A DNA stretch of 64,000 bases from DATMNR01 sp963702765 (lineage in GTDB: Bacteria > Chloroflexota > Ktedonobacteria > Ktedonobacterales > Ktedonobacteraceae): positions 1-64,000 of the forward strand of contig CAVPEB010000005.1 of assembly GCA_963702765.1 (NCBI GenBank), written 5' to 3'. The position numbers and the translations under genes were made by a program. The notes under the pieces were generated by a model. That model had not been told where the DNA came from, did not search any database, and saw nothing but the letters and a program-made list of their open reading frames with translations. This document shows positions 27,172 to 37,118 of the stretch, in pieces (position 1 is the stretch's first letter; the number at the start of each line of letters is the position of its first letter).

Positions 27172-28584
27172 TTGGAGTCATACTTTATTGTGTTTAAACT
27201 AAGTAATGAAGATGTAAATAAATCTGATAAGAATATAGAAAAGCAAAGTGATGTAGAAGCATCAAAGGACCGCCTCTGGCCCATTTTGCTCAATCTAGGC
27301 ATTGTTCTATTGATGTGCGGCCTCCTATTTTATGCAGTTTCTAGTCAACTATTTAAGCCTAGAACGGATGCAGGAAAATATCAATGTTATGCTCTCGTAT
27401 TTTGGCAAGGTAGAAATGCAGTCAATGTACTTCCACAAGAACAATGTTTGTTTCTTAAATATTATTCCCCGAATTCCATTATTGAAGGGATGAAGTCTAG
27501 TAAGGTTCCAGATAGGATTATTCTTCTTGCAAAGTCGCAGAATACTACAGAAGCTTTCCGAAATTTACCCTTTGAGTATCCACTTTTGTCTATTGTTCCG
27601 TTTAGTCTTGGTCTGATTGCTCCAACTGCCTTGTATCAGGTTGCGTTTGCTATATGGATGTTGCTAATAGCAGCAATCATTTATTTTATTCTTTACAAAA
27701 CAAGATCTACAGGTGCTGCAATCGCCTTTGCCTTTTACCTGGTGATTGGGAATTGGGGAAGTGCTGCAGCGAGATTCGATTTAGTTCCTGCTGCCTTAAT
27801 ACTGGGTTCGGTAATCCTGGCAGCTCGGAGAAAATGGAGTTGGGCATTTGCATTGCTAGCTCTGGCGACTATGTTCAAATTTTTCCCTGTCTTGCTCGTT
27901 TTTCCTTTTCTCATCGCCCAGCAAAAGCAAAACAGTGAGAAGTGGTACTCCTGGCAGAGGTGGAGAGCTTTAGTGCTCTATTGTGGAATTTGCGTAATGG
28001 CCACGCTTCTCTCATTTTCATTGAATATTGCAAACACAATTAATCCTTTTCTGTATTTCTTTAATAGACCTATTCAAGTTGAGTCTACGGCAGCGACGGC
28101 ACTCTGGATTGGCAACTTCTTTGGCTATCCATTCAAAATTGTACAATCGTTTGGGTCAGTGAATATAGTAAGCGCGTTAAACGGTAATATTTCACTATCA
28201 AGTTCAGTGTGTCTGGCAGCAGGATTGTTGTATACTTTTTGGCTGCAATGGCGGGGTAAGTTAGATATTTACACTGCGAGCCTGTTGACTGTATTGATCA
28301 TCATCGTAACAGGAAAAGTGTTTAGTCCACAGTATTTAATATGGATTGCACCATTAGTTGCCTTCGTGGGACAGGCAAACTGGAAGTGGCTGCTTGCCTG
28401 GGGATCAGTTGGGCTGTTGACTACCTGGATTTATCCCAATATGTATGATACGGTCCCACTGAAATATGTTCCACTTCTCCCAACATTTTATCCTGTTGTT
28501 TTTGCGCGTGACTTGCTTATTTTCGGGTTTATTATTGTGTTGCTCTTTCATGCCACCCGCAAAAGCTTCTTGGTCTCTAAATAG
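27172..28584 (+). CDS. GT87-type membrane mannosyltransferase (DUF2029)
   Basis: 470-residue polytopic protein with about ten membrane helices. Family segments are FEYPLLSIVPFSLGL, WGSAAARFDLVPAALI and ALATMFKFFPVLLVFPFL, typical of GT87 polyprenyl-phosphate-mannose-dependent transferases. The extracellular loop after helix 1 has two cysteines. The start is uncertain: TTG at 27172 or GTG at 27190. It probably adds sugars to cell-envelope glycolipids or glycoproteins; the acceptor is unknown. Confidence 0.75.
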   Translation: MESYFIVFKLSNEDVNKSDKNIEKQSDVEASKDRLWPILLNLGIVLLMCGLLFYAVSSQLFKPRTDAGKYQCYALVFWQGRNAVNVLPQEQCLFLKYYSPNSIIEGMKSSKVPDRIILLAKSQNTTEAFRNLPFEYPLLSIVPFSLGLIAPTALYQVAFAIWMLLIAAIIYFILYKTRSTGAAIAFAFYLVIGNWGSAAARFDLVPAALILGSVILAARRKWSWAFALLALATMFKFFPVLLVFPFLIAQQKQNSEKWYSWQRWRALVLYCGICVMATLLSFSLNIANTINPFLYFFNRPIQVESTAATALWIGNFFGYPFKIVQSFGSVNIVSALNGNISLSSSVCLAAGLLYTFWLQWRGKLDIYTASLLTVLIIIVTGKVFSPQYLIWIAPLVAFVGQANWKWLLAWGSVGLLTTWIYPNMYDTVPLKYVPLLPTFYPVVFARDLLIFGFIIVLLFHATRKSFLVSK

Positions 28585-28606
28585 CTCCAGCGTACAGGAT
28601 GCATCA

Positions 28607-29353
28607 CTACAAATTGGTTTTCATTTCCTCTTTTTCATTATCTTGCATTGCTTTTACCTGGGCGATAGCCTGAGTGAGTTTATGCCTGCGCATACGTACG
28701 ATAAACAAGGTTACTAGCACAGCAAGCACGATCAAACCAGTGCCAATCCACCCTAATGTAGCGGCTAGCCGTTCTACCTGCGCAAAGTTATCATGGAAAA
28801 AACGACCAGCTATATATCCAATCGTCCCATAAATTGTGGCCCACAGAATACCGCCAACTGCATTATAAAAGAGAAAAGTGCGCCAGTACATGTGATTAAC
28901 ACCAGCTAGAAATGCGGCCCAGGCGCGAAGAAGAGCAACGAAGCGCCCAAAAAAGACCGTTTTATTTCCGTGTTTGGCAAAATATGCTTCTGCGAGAGCA
29001 AGATGCTCTGGTTTAATAAAAACATATTTACCATAGCGTACTACAAAAGCTCGTCCACCTGAACGCCCAATAGCGTAACCAATGTTGTCTCCTATGATTG
29101 CTCCAAATGCGGCACAGGCAATAACCAGTGGTATTTGTAACTGATGACTTACAGCGGCATAAAATGAGGCTAGAAGGAGCATTGTTTCTCCAGGAAAAGG
29201 TATGCCTGAGCTTTCGATCATTATGAATAGCGCTACTGCGGCGTATCCGAAGTTATCCAGAGCGTTCTGTAAAGTTGCTAGTGAAATAAGGGCTGCGAAT
29301 GGCGCCCTCAACCACAAAAACACTTTGATATGTAAGATCATGCGCCATTGCAT
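28607..29353 (-). CDS. DedA family membrane protein
   Basis: DedA/SNARE-associated family, 248 residues with about five hydrophobic segments. The signature is ESSGIPFPGETMLLLASFYA, then GDNIGYAIGRSGG, FFGRFVALLRAWAAFLAGV and the reentrant segment near NAVGGILWATIYGTIGY. Members are proton-coupled lipid flippases, for example of undecaprenyl phosphate or phosphatidylethanolamine. It is convergent with the GT87 gene, with a gap of 22 bases. Confidence 0.88.
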   Translation of the reverse strand: MQWRMILHIKVFLWLRAPFAALISLATLQNALDNFGYAAVALFIMIESSGIPFPGETMLLLASFYAAVSHQLQIPLVIACAAFGAIIGDNIGYAIGRSGGRAFVVRYGKYVFIKPEHLALAEAYFAKHGNKTVFFGRFVALLRAWAAFLAGVNHMYWRTFLFYNAVGGILWATIYGTIGYIAGRFFHDNFAQVERLAATLGWIGTGLIVLAVLVTLFIVRMRRHKLTQAIAQVKAMQDNEKEEMKTNL

Positions 29354-29419
29354 TCAGAAATTCCTTAGAAGTGGTTGAGATAATATTATCTTGATGGAAA
29401 CCGAAGAGTTACCGATCAA

Positions 29420-30592
29420 TTATACCATCCAGCGATTTAGCACAAAGAGCATGGCTAGTATTGCTTGTAGAAAAGGAAACGATATCAAAATTCCCAAGTG
29501 GAATCGAGGATATTTTACACCGAGTACAGCTAAGGTAATAAATGCAGGAAACATTTCAAGCACAAAACGTTGGTTAGATACCAAAACATCGGCTTGCGCA
29601 ATGGCTGGACTGATGAGCATAAAGAAAAGCAACAGGACAATCCAGATATTATAACTCATGCGTAACTTTCGCCATCCCAGAATAGCCAATGCAATAAAGC
29701 TGATAGTAGCAGTAAGATCGATAAGAAGATGAACTTCAAAGAAAGAGCCAAAGGGCTGAATCAACAATAATTCACGTAGAGATGACAAGATACCGACCCA
29801 GGGCCAGGTCGTATGACGATCCCAATGTGTTTGAACGGCAGCAAATGCTAGAGGATTGTGAAAGAGCTTCCAGCAGTAAAAACAGTAGATCAAAGTGCCC
29901 AATGGGATAATAATTACGGGTAAGGCTCTGGATATCGAACTCAGAATTTTATTGACTGTATTTTGATTTCCCAATGAGATGGCATCTCTTGTAATCCATA
30001 GTTCATAAAGAAATGGAATAACTAACAACGCGCCTGCAGCGCGAGTCAAGGCAGCAAAAAAGCCAAAAATAGCAGCTAACCACCACTTCTGGCGACGCAT
30101 TGCAAGAAACGAACTGGCTGTAAGGAGAAGAAATAGCGATTTATTGTAAGCAGCAAAGAAGAAAAATGCGGTTGGAAAGATACACAAGTATAAAATGGTG
30201 CGTCTTCCGATTTGCTCTCCTAGAATGTCTGTAGCGATCTGGTACAACACAAAGAGCGCTCCGAGCAGAGCCAGGTTACTAAGAATCATACCAATAGCAA
30301 TGTACCCATTGTTGCCAAAGAGAAAGGCTATACATTTAATGAGCAAGGGAAGTAGTGGGAAAAAGGCAGTGTCATAAATGGTTTGATAGCCATATTGGGC
30401 GATACGTGTAAAATTGGCTGCATCCCAATGATTCCAGGAAGTAAGTAGAGCGGATATATTAACCACTGAGACTGGATAGACATGTGGTGGTACAGGAAAC
30501 AAAATAAAGCCGATATAGGTTACCAGAACAAGTAATACACGTGTTGCCACAAACATCCAGATGATATCTGAAATAGGTGCCCGTTTCATCAA
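29420..30592 (-). CDS. PIG-V-like membrane mannosyltransferase
   Basis: 390-residue polytopic protein. The first extracytoplasmic loop carries SWNHWDAANFTRIAQYGY, the WDA(x) motif of PIG-V/COG5542 dolichol- or polyprenyl-phosphate-mannose transferases, then TAFFPLLPLLIK and FPTAFFFFAAYNKSLFLLL. About ten helices are predicted. Together with the nearby GT87 protein it suggests envelope glycosylation. Acceptor unknown. Confidence 0.8.
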   Translation of the reverse strand: MMKRAPISDIIWMFVATRVLLVLVTYIGFILFPVPPHVYPVSVVNISALLTSWNHWDAANFTRIAQYGYQTIYDTAFFPLLPLLIKCIAFLFGNNGYIAIGMILSNLALLGALFVLYQIATDILGEQIGRRTILYLCIFPTAFFFFAAYNKSLFLLLTASSFLAMRRQKWWLAAIFGFFAALTRAAGALLVIPFLYELWITRDAISLGNQNTVNKILSSISRALPVIIIPLGTLIYCFYCWKLFHNPLAFAAVQTHWDRHTTWPWVGILSSLRELLLIQPFGSFFEVHLLIDLTATISFIALAILGWRKLRMSYNIWIVLLLFFMLISPAIAQADVLVSNQRFVLEMFPAFITLAVLGVKYPRFHLGILISFPFLQAILAMLFVLNRWMV

Positions 30593-30720
30593 TTTCCCAC
30601 TCGATATATTTCAAATAATTTACGAACTAATCTCGCATACTCTTGTATACTAACGTATAAGAGGGCTTTTCAGCTACATTCAATAGTTGAAATTGACGAT
30701 TTTAGTATTTTTGATATGTG

Positions 30721-31815
30721 CTATTCTTCCAATAATTCGCTAATTTTTTGTGCGATTGACTGAGCTGTTGGGAAAAAAGCACTTTCCTCTGGTGCATTGT
30801 AAGGAGCAGCAGGTGCGGGTAGCGCCGAAATGAAAGCCGGAGTTGCATCAAGGTCGTAGAAACAGTTTTGGGCAATCCATGAATGAAGGTGTCTTCCAAA
30901 ACTTGTCAGATCGCTTTCTTCCGTTGCCACAATTACGCGGTTTGCTTCACGAACGGAGCTTATTATTGCCTGTTCATCAAATGGAGCGAGAGTACGTAGA
31001 TCAACTATCTCAATTGAACCACCATTGCTGTTTACAATGTTTGCAGCAGCTGTACAAGATTCTAACACCATTGTGCCCCAACAAATGATGCTCACTTGAG
31101 CAGGTCCATTACCAATCTTTAAGCGACGTGCTTTGCCAATTGGCAATGTGTAGTATCCCTCTGGGACAAACCAGTAATCTGCCATGACATGAATAGGATT
31201 ACCAAGATTATCTTTGGGCGGTTCGGAACGATAGAGACGACCACGTTCAAGGAAAACTACAGGTGATTGTGATCGCGCAGCTTCAAGTAGGAGGCCTTTG
31301 GCATCAAATGGAGTAGAGGGGCAAATGGTGATCATGCCTGGTATACTAGTGAACCATTGTTCGCCAGCATTAGAGTGGCCAAATGCACCACCACCAGTTC
31401 CGCCACTTGAAATTGGACCCCCTCCGCCACTTCCGGATTTCGTGCGAATGAGCAGTGGAACAGTCCAATCACCGAAACTCTGATAGGAGGTGCGGGCAGC
31501 AAGACGGATGGTTTGAGCTGCTGATTGATGGTAGTCAACGAACTGAATTTCCGCACAGCGAGCCTTACCATCTACCATACCAGCACCTGCGACTATACCA
31601 ACTATGACCTGTTCATTGAGTGGGCTGCTTATTGCTCGATCTGGATATTGATTTACCAGCATAGAAGTTGCGCCAAAGACGCCACCTCTAGGGCTGCCAA
31701 CATCTTGGCCATACACAAAGAAATCGGGATCACGACTGGCAATTTCTATTAATGCTTCGTTAATGGCACCCAACATAGGTAATTGCTTCTTTGTACCTTG
31801 AGGAATATTCTTCAT
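30721..31815 (-). CDS. 2-oxoacid dehydrogenase E1 beta subunit
   Basis: Beta subunit of a thiamine-diphosphate-dependent E1 (pyruvate or branched-chain 2-oxoacid dehydrogenase), 364 residues. Seen are GAINEALIEIASRDPDFFVY, GQDVGSPRGGVFGAT, SPLNEQVIVGIVAGAG and the C-terminal transketolase segment with ISSVREANRVIVATEES. Start at 31815 overlaps the end of the alpha gene by 56 bases; a second ATG at 31776 still overlaps. No E2 or E3 gene follows, so the partner subunits are elsewhere. Confidence 0.88.
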   Translation of the reverse strand: MKNIPQGTKKQLPMLGAINEALIEIASRDPDFFVYGQDVGSPRGGVFGATSMLVNQYPDRAISSPLNEQVIVGIVAGAGMVDGKARCAEIQFVDYHQSAAQTIRLAARTSYQSFGDWTVPLLIRTKSGSGGGGPISSGGTGGGAFGHSNAGEQWFTSIPGMITICPSTPFDAKGLLLEAARSQSPVVFLERGRLYRSEPPKDNLGNPIHVMADYWFVPEGYYTLPIGKARRLKIGNGPAQVSIICWGTMVLESCTAAANIVNSNGGSIEIVDLRTLAPFDEQAIISSVREANRVIVATEESDLTSFGRHLHSWIAQNCFYDLDATPAFISALPAPAAPYNAPEESAFFPTAQSIAQKISELLEE

Positions 31816-32818
31816 GCCATTCAGGAACGTACACTACATGTTGCATGACACGCTCGGCCGTAGGTTCAGATTCCTGGAGAATCTCTGCTTCAGCGCTTTC
31901 CAATTCAGCTCGAACTTCTTTGCGAATGCGCTCGATATCGCCATCCTGAATATGCCTATTTTCGATAAGCCATCGGCCAAAGTTTTTCACAGGGTCTTTG
32001 GTTGCCATTGTTAGTTCAATCTCTTCTTTCGTACGGTAAGCCTTCATATCAGTACTACTAGAATGGGGATCGAGTAGACCAAGTCGCAGATGCATCAATA
32101 CAGGGCCGCGACCAGAGCGAATATGATCAACAAGACGTGTTGTAGCCTGGAATGTTTCAATAGCATTTGTACCATCAACTTCTTCGGCGTAGACATTGCC
32201 GCCTTTTGCCCACTCAACAAGTGATCCTCCCCACTGGATGTTGGAGGGAGCCGTAATTGCCCAACCATTATCTTCGACCACTATTAAAACAGGCAATTGA
32301 TGTACACTAACCTGGCGAAAGAGGGAATTGAAATCGTTTGTCGCGGCTCCTCCGTCGCCAGAGGTGAACATAATAATGTTTTTTGATTTATGCCACTTTA
32401 ACGAGAAACCGACACCGCCAGCAAAAGGTGCAAGCGCTGCAACTTCGCTAAAGGTGGGAAGGATGCGATGATGTTTGCTACTGTAATGCGAGGGCATATT
32501 GCGACCGGCACACATTGGTCCGGTAGTGCGTGAATAAGCTTCGCGAAAAGGGCCATAAATGTCTCCTGTGCGTTGTAGCCACGCTGCAAGGTCACGATAA
32601 TATAGAGACATCCAGTCTTCTTCTTTGAGAGCCATAGCAACTGCGGCCATGCTTTCATGCCCTGCACAGCCTATATAAAAGGGATATCGTCCTTGAGTTT
32701 TACGAGTTTTTAGAATATCGTTTGTTACACGTGCTGTAACCATAGTCCGATAAAGTGCGAGGACGTCCAGCTGCACTGCTGAATTGTTGGCTTCCGTAGC
32801 CTGAATATTAACTGTCAT
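31760..32818 (-). CDS. 2-oxoacid dehydrogenase E1 alpha subunit
   Basis: Alpha subunit, 352 residues, first gene of the two-gene operon. The thiamine diphosphate motif is SGDGGAATNDFNSLFRQ, ending in VVEDNGWAITAP (GDG followed by N). Also present are RTQGRYPFYIGCAGHES and the phosphorylation-loop-like region LRLGLLDPHSSSTDMKAYR. These favour pyruvate or branched-chain oxoacid substrates; the choice cannot be made from the motifs alone. The overlap with the beta gene implies coupled translation. Confidence 0.88.
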   Translation of the reverse strand: MTVNIQATEANNSAVQLDVLALYRTMVTARVTNDILKTRKTQGRYPFYIGCAGHESMAAVAMALKEEDWMSLYYRDLAAWLQRTGDIYGPFREAYSRTTGPMCAGRNMPSHYSSKHHRILPTFSEVAALAPFAGGVGFSLKWHKSKNIIMFTSGDGGAATNDFNSLFRQVSVHQLPVLIVVEDNGWAITAPSNIQWGGSLVEWAKGGNVYAEEVDGTNAIETFQATTRLVDHIRSGRGPVLMHLRLGLLDPHSSSTDMKAYRTKEEIELTMATKDPVKNFGRWLIENRHIQDGDIERIRKEVRAELESAEAEILQESEPTAERVMQHVVYVPEWHEEYSSRYKEAITYVGCH

Positions 32819-32963
32819 GCTGCCTCCGTGTCTACTTTGACTTTTTAGGCTTAGAGAATAGAGGATGATCCTATTGCTCGTTTATTATAGAATCCTTGTT
32901 TGCGAAAATGCAATGAGTGCACTGAAATATCGTATTTGAGAGAAAGCTTTTTCTCAAAGTTCG

Positions 32964-32993
32964 TTGTTTCTTGCACAGAAGTATGGATATAAT
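32964..32993 (+). promoter_or_regulatory. Predicted promoter of the beta-galactosidase pseudogene
   Basis: TTGTTT (32964-32969), an 18-base spacer and a perfect TATAAT (32988-32993), about 48 bases before the ATG. Confidence 0.5.
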
Positions 32994-33040
32994 ACAGTAG
33001 TTATTTTTAGATAGCTAGCTATTTATATTGGAGTACATTC

Positions 33041-35072
33041 ATGCAGCCGTCCTTCTTCCCAATGATTCTTTACGGAGCTGACTATAATCCCGAACAATGG
33101 CCCGAATCAATCTGGTTCGATGATATGCGATTGATGAAAAAGCGCATGTGAATATGGTGTCGATTAATATTTTCTCCTGGGCATCATTGCAACCAGAACG
33201 AGGCTGTTATGAATTTGGTCAACTTGATCGCATCATGAATATGCTGGCTGAATATGGAATTGCAGTTGACCTTGCAACGGCAACCGCAACGCCTCCAACA
33301 TGGATGAGCCTTCTTTATCCAGAAATGCTACCAGTAGCACGTGATGGCAAGCGCCTTTATCATGGCTCACGCCAACACTTTTGTCCAAATAGTCTTGATT
33401 ATCGTCGTGAAGCCTCTGAACTTGTCACACGTCTTGCCAAAAGGTATTGTACCCATCCAGCACTCAAGCTGTGGCATATCAATAATGAATATGGGGATCA
33501 CATCTCGAGCTGCTATTGCGATCGATGTGCTGAGGCTTTTCGTGAATGGTTACGGGTGCGTTACCAGACTCTAGATCGGTTGAATTATGTCTGGGGCACC
33601 AGTTTCTGGAGTCAATATTACTATGGTTGGGACGATATTCTCCCTCCACGTATTACACCTGCGAGCAATAATCCCACTCAGTTACTCGACTATTTCAGGT
33701 TCATGTCGGATTCTTTACTTGCCTGTTACCGTACTGAAGCAGATATATTGCGCGAAATTACACCTGATGTACCAATCACAACCAATTTTATCGTCTCATT
33801 TAAGGCTACCGATTACTTTTCTTGGGCTCGCCATGTAGATATCATTTCCTTCGATAATTACCCAGCGATCACAACGCCTGCATGGGAGGTGGCTTTACGA
33901 CATGATTTGATGAGGTCCCTTAAAGGTGGTCAGCCACATGTGGTTATGGAACAAACACCAAGTCAATTAAACTGGATGCCTCAGAATCCCCAAATGCGGC
34001 CTGGCCGTATACGATTGCAAAGTATGCAAGCAATTGCACATGGAGCTGATGGAGTTCTGTATTTTCAATGGCGCCAATCGAAAGCCGGTTCAGAGAAATT
34101 CCATAGTGCGATTGTGCCGCATGAGGGCAGCGAGCGTGGGCGCATCTTTCAGCAAGTTGCTGGAATTGGAGCAGAATTGGAGCGAATTTCGTATGCTGTA
34201 GCAGGATCGCGTATTACTTCTCAGGTAGCCATCTTGATGGACTGGCAAAACTGGTGGGCTGTCGAATACCAACCTGGTCCAAGTGATCAACTACACTATT
34301 GGGAGGAGATCAAATCTCATTATCATGCCCTGCATCGATTGAACGTTGCTGTTGATATAGTCTCTCCTGACGATGATCTAACCGGATACCAACTTGTGGT
34401 GGCTCCTCTCCTCTATATGCTTCGACCAGGTGTTGCAGATAATCTTGAGCGGTTTGTTGCTCAAGGAGGAGTCCTTTTAACAACCTTTTTTAGTGGCATA
34501 GTCGATCAAAATGATCATGTTGTTCTGGGAGGATATCCTGGCGAGTTACGAAGACTATTAGGTCTATATGTAGAAGAATTTGATCCATGGATAGAGGGCA
34601 TGACCAATTCAGTGGTTATCAGGGAAGGACCCTCTGCAAGGATCATATGCTTGTTCTCTCTGGGGAGAAGTGGTACATCTTGAGGGGGCGAATGTCCTAG
34701 GCTACTTTGCGAATGATTACTATGCCGGGAGTCCTGCATTATCCGTGAACCAATTTGGAGAAGGGAAAGCGTATTACTCTGGCCACTCACGGGAATGAAG
34801 AGTTGTTAGCAAGCCTGGCACGCCAACTTTGCAGAGAAGTGAACGTTCAATCTATACTTGGCGTGGAGGAAGGGCTGGAAGTTACACAACGCCAGCGAAC
34901 CGATGGTTCTAGTGTATACTTCCTGCTTAATCACGGTGATAGATCTGTTGAAGTTTTTTTACCTGGAGGGAATTTTAGATCATTGCTAACTGGCGAAGAG
35001 ATAGCGGGAAGAATGGAAGTAGCTGCTCATGATGTGTGCGTATTGCTTGAATTGGGGGTAAAAATTACTTGA
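33041..35072 (+). pseudogene. GH42 beta-galactosidase with three frameshifts
   Basis: The gene starts ATG 33041 with TTGGAG upstream: ILYGADYNPEQWPESIW and DDMRLMKK. Near 33145 the frame shifts (a G seems to be missing after AAAAAG) and continues from 33148 as NMVSINIFSWASLQPERG. The acid/base Glu is in WHINNEYGDH, a CYCDRC metal site follows, and the nucleophile Glu is in VVMEQTPSQLNW. At about 34655 the frame shifts again to WGEVVHLEGANVLGYF and YYAGSPALSVNQFGEGKAYY. Near 34778 it shifts a third time to LATHGNEELLASLAR and the C-terminal domain. Each part matches GH42 order. All catalytic residues survive, but the protein cannot be made as one chain. Confidence 0.9.
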
Positions 35073-35647
35073 AGGAATTTAAATGGGAAGATTTCTATAA
35101 AATAACGAAGGATAGACCTCCCTGGCCTCTTTTGGTGGAGGCTGTAGATTTGCTTGACCAAAGAGAAGATGCTCTTGATCTCGGCTGTGGAGCCGGACGT
35201 GATACACGATTTTTATTAGCGCAGGGATTTAGAGTTACAGCTGTTGATGCTGATCCACATGCAGCTGCATTGATGGCAGGTTTCTCTCAGGATCACCTTC
35301 GGGTAGTGCAATCTTCATTTGAATCTTTTGATTTTGAGACGTATAATCTGGTGAATGCTCACTTTGCTCTTCCTTTTCTCTCTGAAGAAGATTTCCACCT
35401 GGTATTTGCTCGAATAAAGCAGGCACTTCAAGCAGATGGAATATTTGTAGGTCAGTTCTTTGGTGTACATGATGAATGGAATACTCCGGAAAATCAGATG
35501 ACTTTTTTAACAAGAGAGCAAGCTGAAGCTGAATTGAAAGGTTTAAAAGCACTTGTGTTTCGAGAAGAGGATATAGATAGTCATGTAGCTGATGGAACAC
35601 CTAAACACTGGCATGTTTTCCATATTATTGCTCAAAAAGCGTTCTAA
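35069..35647 (+). CDS. Class I SAM-dependent methyltransferase
   Basis: 192-residue methyltransferase. Motif I is ALDLGCGAGRDTRFLLAQG (about residues 32-50) and the acidic end of strand 2 is VTAVDADPHA. The rest is the short Rossmann fold seen in TehB-like enzymes. Start is TTG 35069, and its TTGA overlaps the stop of the GH42 remnant, indicating former translational coupling. Substrate unknown. Confidence 0.8.
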   Translation: MKEFKWEDFYKITKDRPPWPLLVEAVDLLDQREDALDLGCGAGRDTRFLLAQGFRVTAVDADPHAAALMAGFSQDHLRVVQSSFESFDFETYNLVNAHFALPFLSEEDFHLVFARIKQALQADGIFVGQFFGVHDEWNTPENQMTFLTREQAEAELKGLKALVFREEDIDSHVADGTPKHWHVFHIIAQKAF

Positions 35648-35828
35648 CAACGTTATGGAATAATTGTTTTGTGCTTATGGTTTGGCTTATGATATACTGC
35701 TTAGGATGCTCCACAGAATTTTTCAAGAGGATCTGTGACATCGATATTGCAAACATAGCCGACGGAATTTTAAACTGGAAGAATATGAGCTACCATTACC
35801 ACCTTGAACAACTAACTAAGGTAGTCAT

Positions 35829-36995
35829 ATGAACGAATTTCGCTTTACCTCTTATGCGCAAGAAGTCATCTTTGGCGCAGGCTCGTTAGCGCAACTGGAA
35901 GATGCAGTCGAACGCTTTCATTTGAGACGTTTGATGCTTTGCGCGACTGGTTCGCTGCGTCGAAGCGGGCAGATTAAGCTTATTGAGAAAGCACTTGGAA
36001 GTCGATTGGTTGCAATTTACGAGCATGTTCAGCCACATGTTCCTGATTTCCAGGTGACTGAGGCACTTGAGCTTGCGAGTGAGAATGAAATAGACGCACT
36101 CATAGGTATGGGAGGCGGCAGTCCAATAGGGCTGGCGAAGGCGCTTAGTGTAGCTTTGGAGGAGAGGCGCACCGGACGATCAGCGAAATCTGCATATCCT
36201 ACAGATCAACCCCTGGTTCCTGTTATAGCTATACCAACAACCTATGCAGGTTCTGAGATGACTCCGACTTTTGGAATTACGTATCATACTGATGATGAAG
36301 CTCGCAAAGTTACATTGACGGATTCTAAAATTACTCCGAAACTAGTGGTATATGACCCACTTTTAACACTCAATCTACCACCTGAAATTACTGCTTCTAC
36401 CGGCATTAATGCGTTGGCTCACTGCATTGAGGCTCTCTACTCGATTACGCGGAATCCGCTTTCTACTTCCGATGCGCTTAGCGGCATTCACTCTATTTAC
36501 ACTGCATTACCCCTTTGCTATGTTGATGGGAATAATCTGGAAGCTCGAACAGAAATGCTCGTGGGAGCTTTTCTTGCTGGTTCTGCGCTATCTCATGTTT
36601 CAATGGCATTGCATCATGGAATATGCCATATTCTGGGTGGAACTGCAGGTGTACAGCACGGTTTTGCTAATAGCATTATTTTACCGCATGCGATGCGCTT
36701 CAATATAGATGTTACTGCTACTCAACTTGCATTAGCGGCAGAAGCTATGGGAGTTGAGCGAAGAACAGCTACTTCTTCCTTGAGTGCTGAGGTTGTGGCA
36801 GTGAAAGCAGTAGAAAGAATTTATACATTGATAGGACAAATGAATCTACCACAGCACCTGAGTTCTGTTGGAGTGAAGGAAGCCGATATTCCAAAGCTTG
36901 CTCAGTTGGCTCTGAAAAGCCGCGCTGTGCAAAGTAATCCTAAACAGATTACAGATGTATCACAGATAGAAGCAATATTGCAGGCTGCGTGGTGA
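35829..36995 (+). CDS. Iron-containing alcohol dehydrogenase, maleylacetate reductase-like
   Basis: 388-residue group III alcohol dehydrogenase fold. The NAD motif is GMGGGSPIGLAKAL, then IPTTYAGSEMTPTFGIT, which is characteristic of maleylacetate reductases, and metal ligands in the GINALAHCIEALYS and SMALHHGICHILGG segments. The enzyme would reduce maleylacetate to 3-oxoadipate at the end of aromatic (hydroquinone or chlorocatechol) degradation. ATG 35829 is preceded by AAGGTAG. Its neighbours, a VOC protein and an MhqD-like esterase, fit a quinone/hydroquinone pathway. Confidence 0.82.
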   Translation: MNEFRFTSYAQEVIFGAGSLAQLEDAVERFHLRRLMLCATGSLRRSGQIKLIEKALGSRLVAIYEHVQPHVPDFQVTEALELASENEIDALIGMGGGSPIGLAKALSVALEERRTGRSAKSAYPTDQPLVPVIAIPTTYAGSEMTPTFGITYHTDDEARKVTLTDSKITPKLVVYDPLLTLNLPPEITASTGINALAHCIEALYSITRNPLSTSDALSGIHSIYTALPLCYVDGNNLEARTEMLVGAFLAGSALSHVSMALHHGICHILGGTAGVQHGFANSIILPHAMRFNIDVTATQLALAAEAMGVERRTATSSLSAEVVAVKAVERIYTLIGQMNLPQHLSSVGVKEADIPKLAQLALKSRAVQSNPKQITDVSQIEAILQAAW

Positions 36996-37118
36996 AAACA
37001 TTGCAGCACTGATGAGAGGGAGGTGACAAGAAGATAGTATTTCAATTTTAGTCCGTCCTCAAGATATGTCGCTGGATATAGTAAGCACCACGAGTGCTTT
37101 ATTCTCTGGAGGTATATA

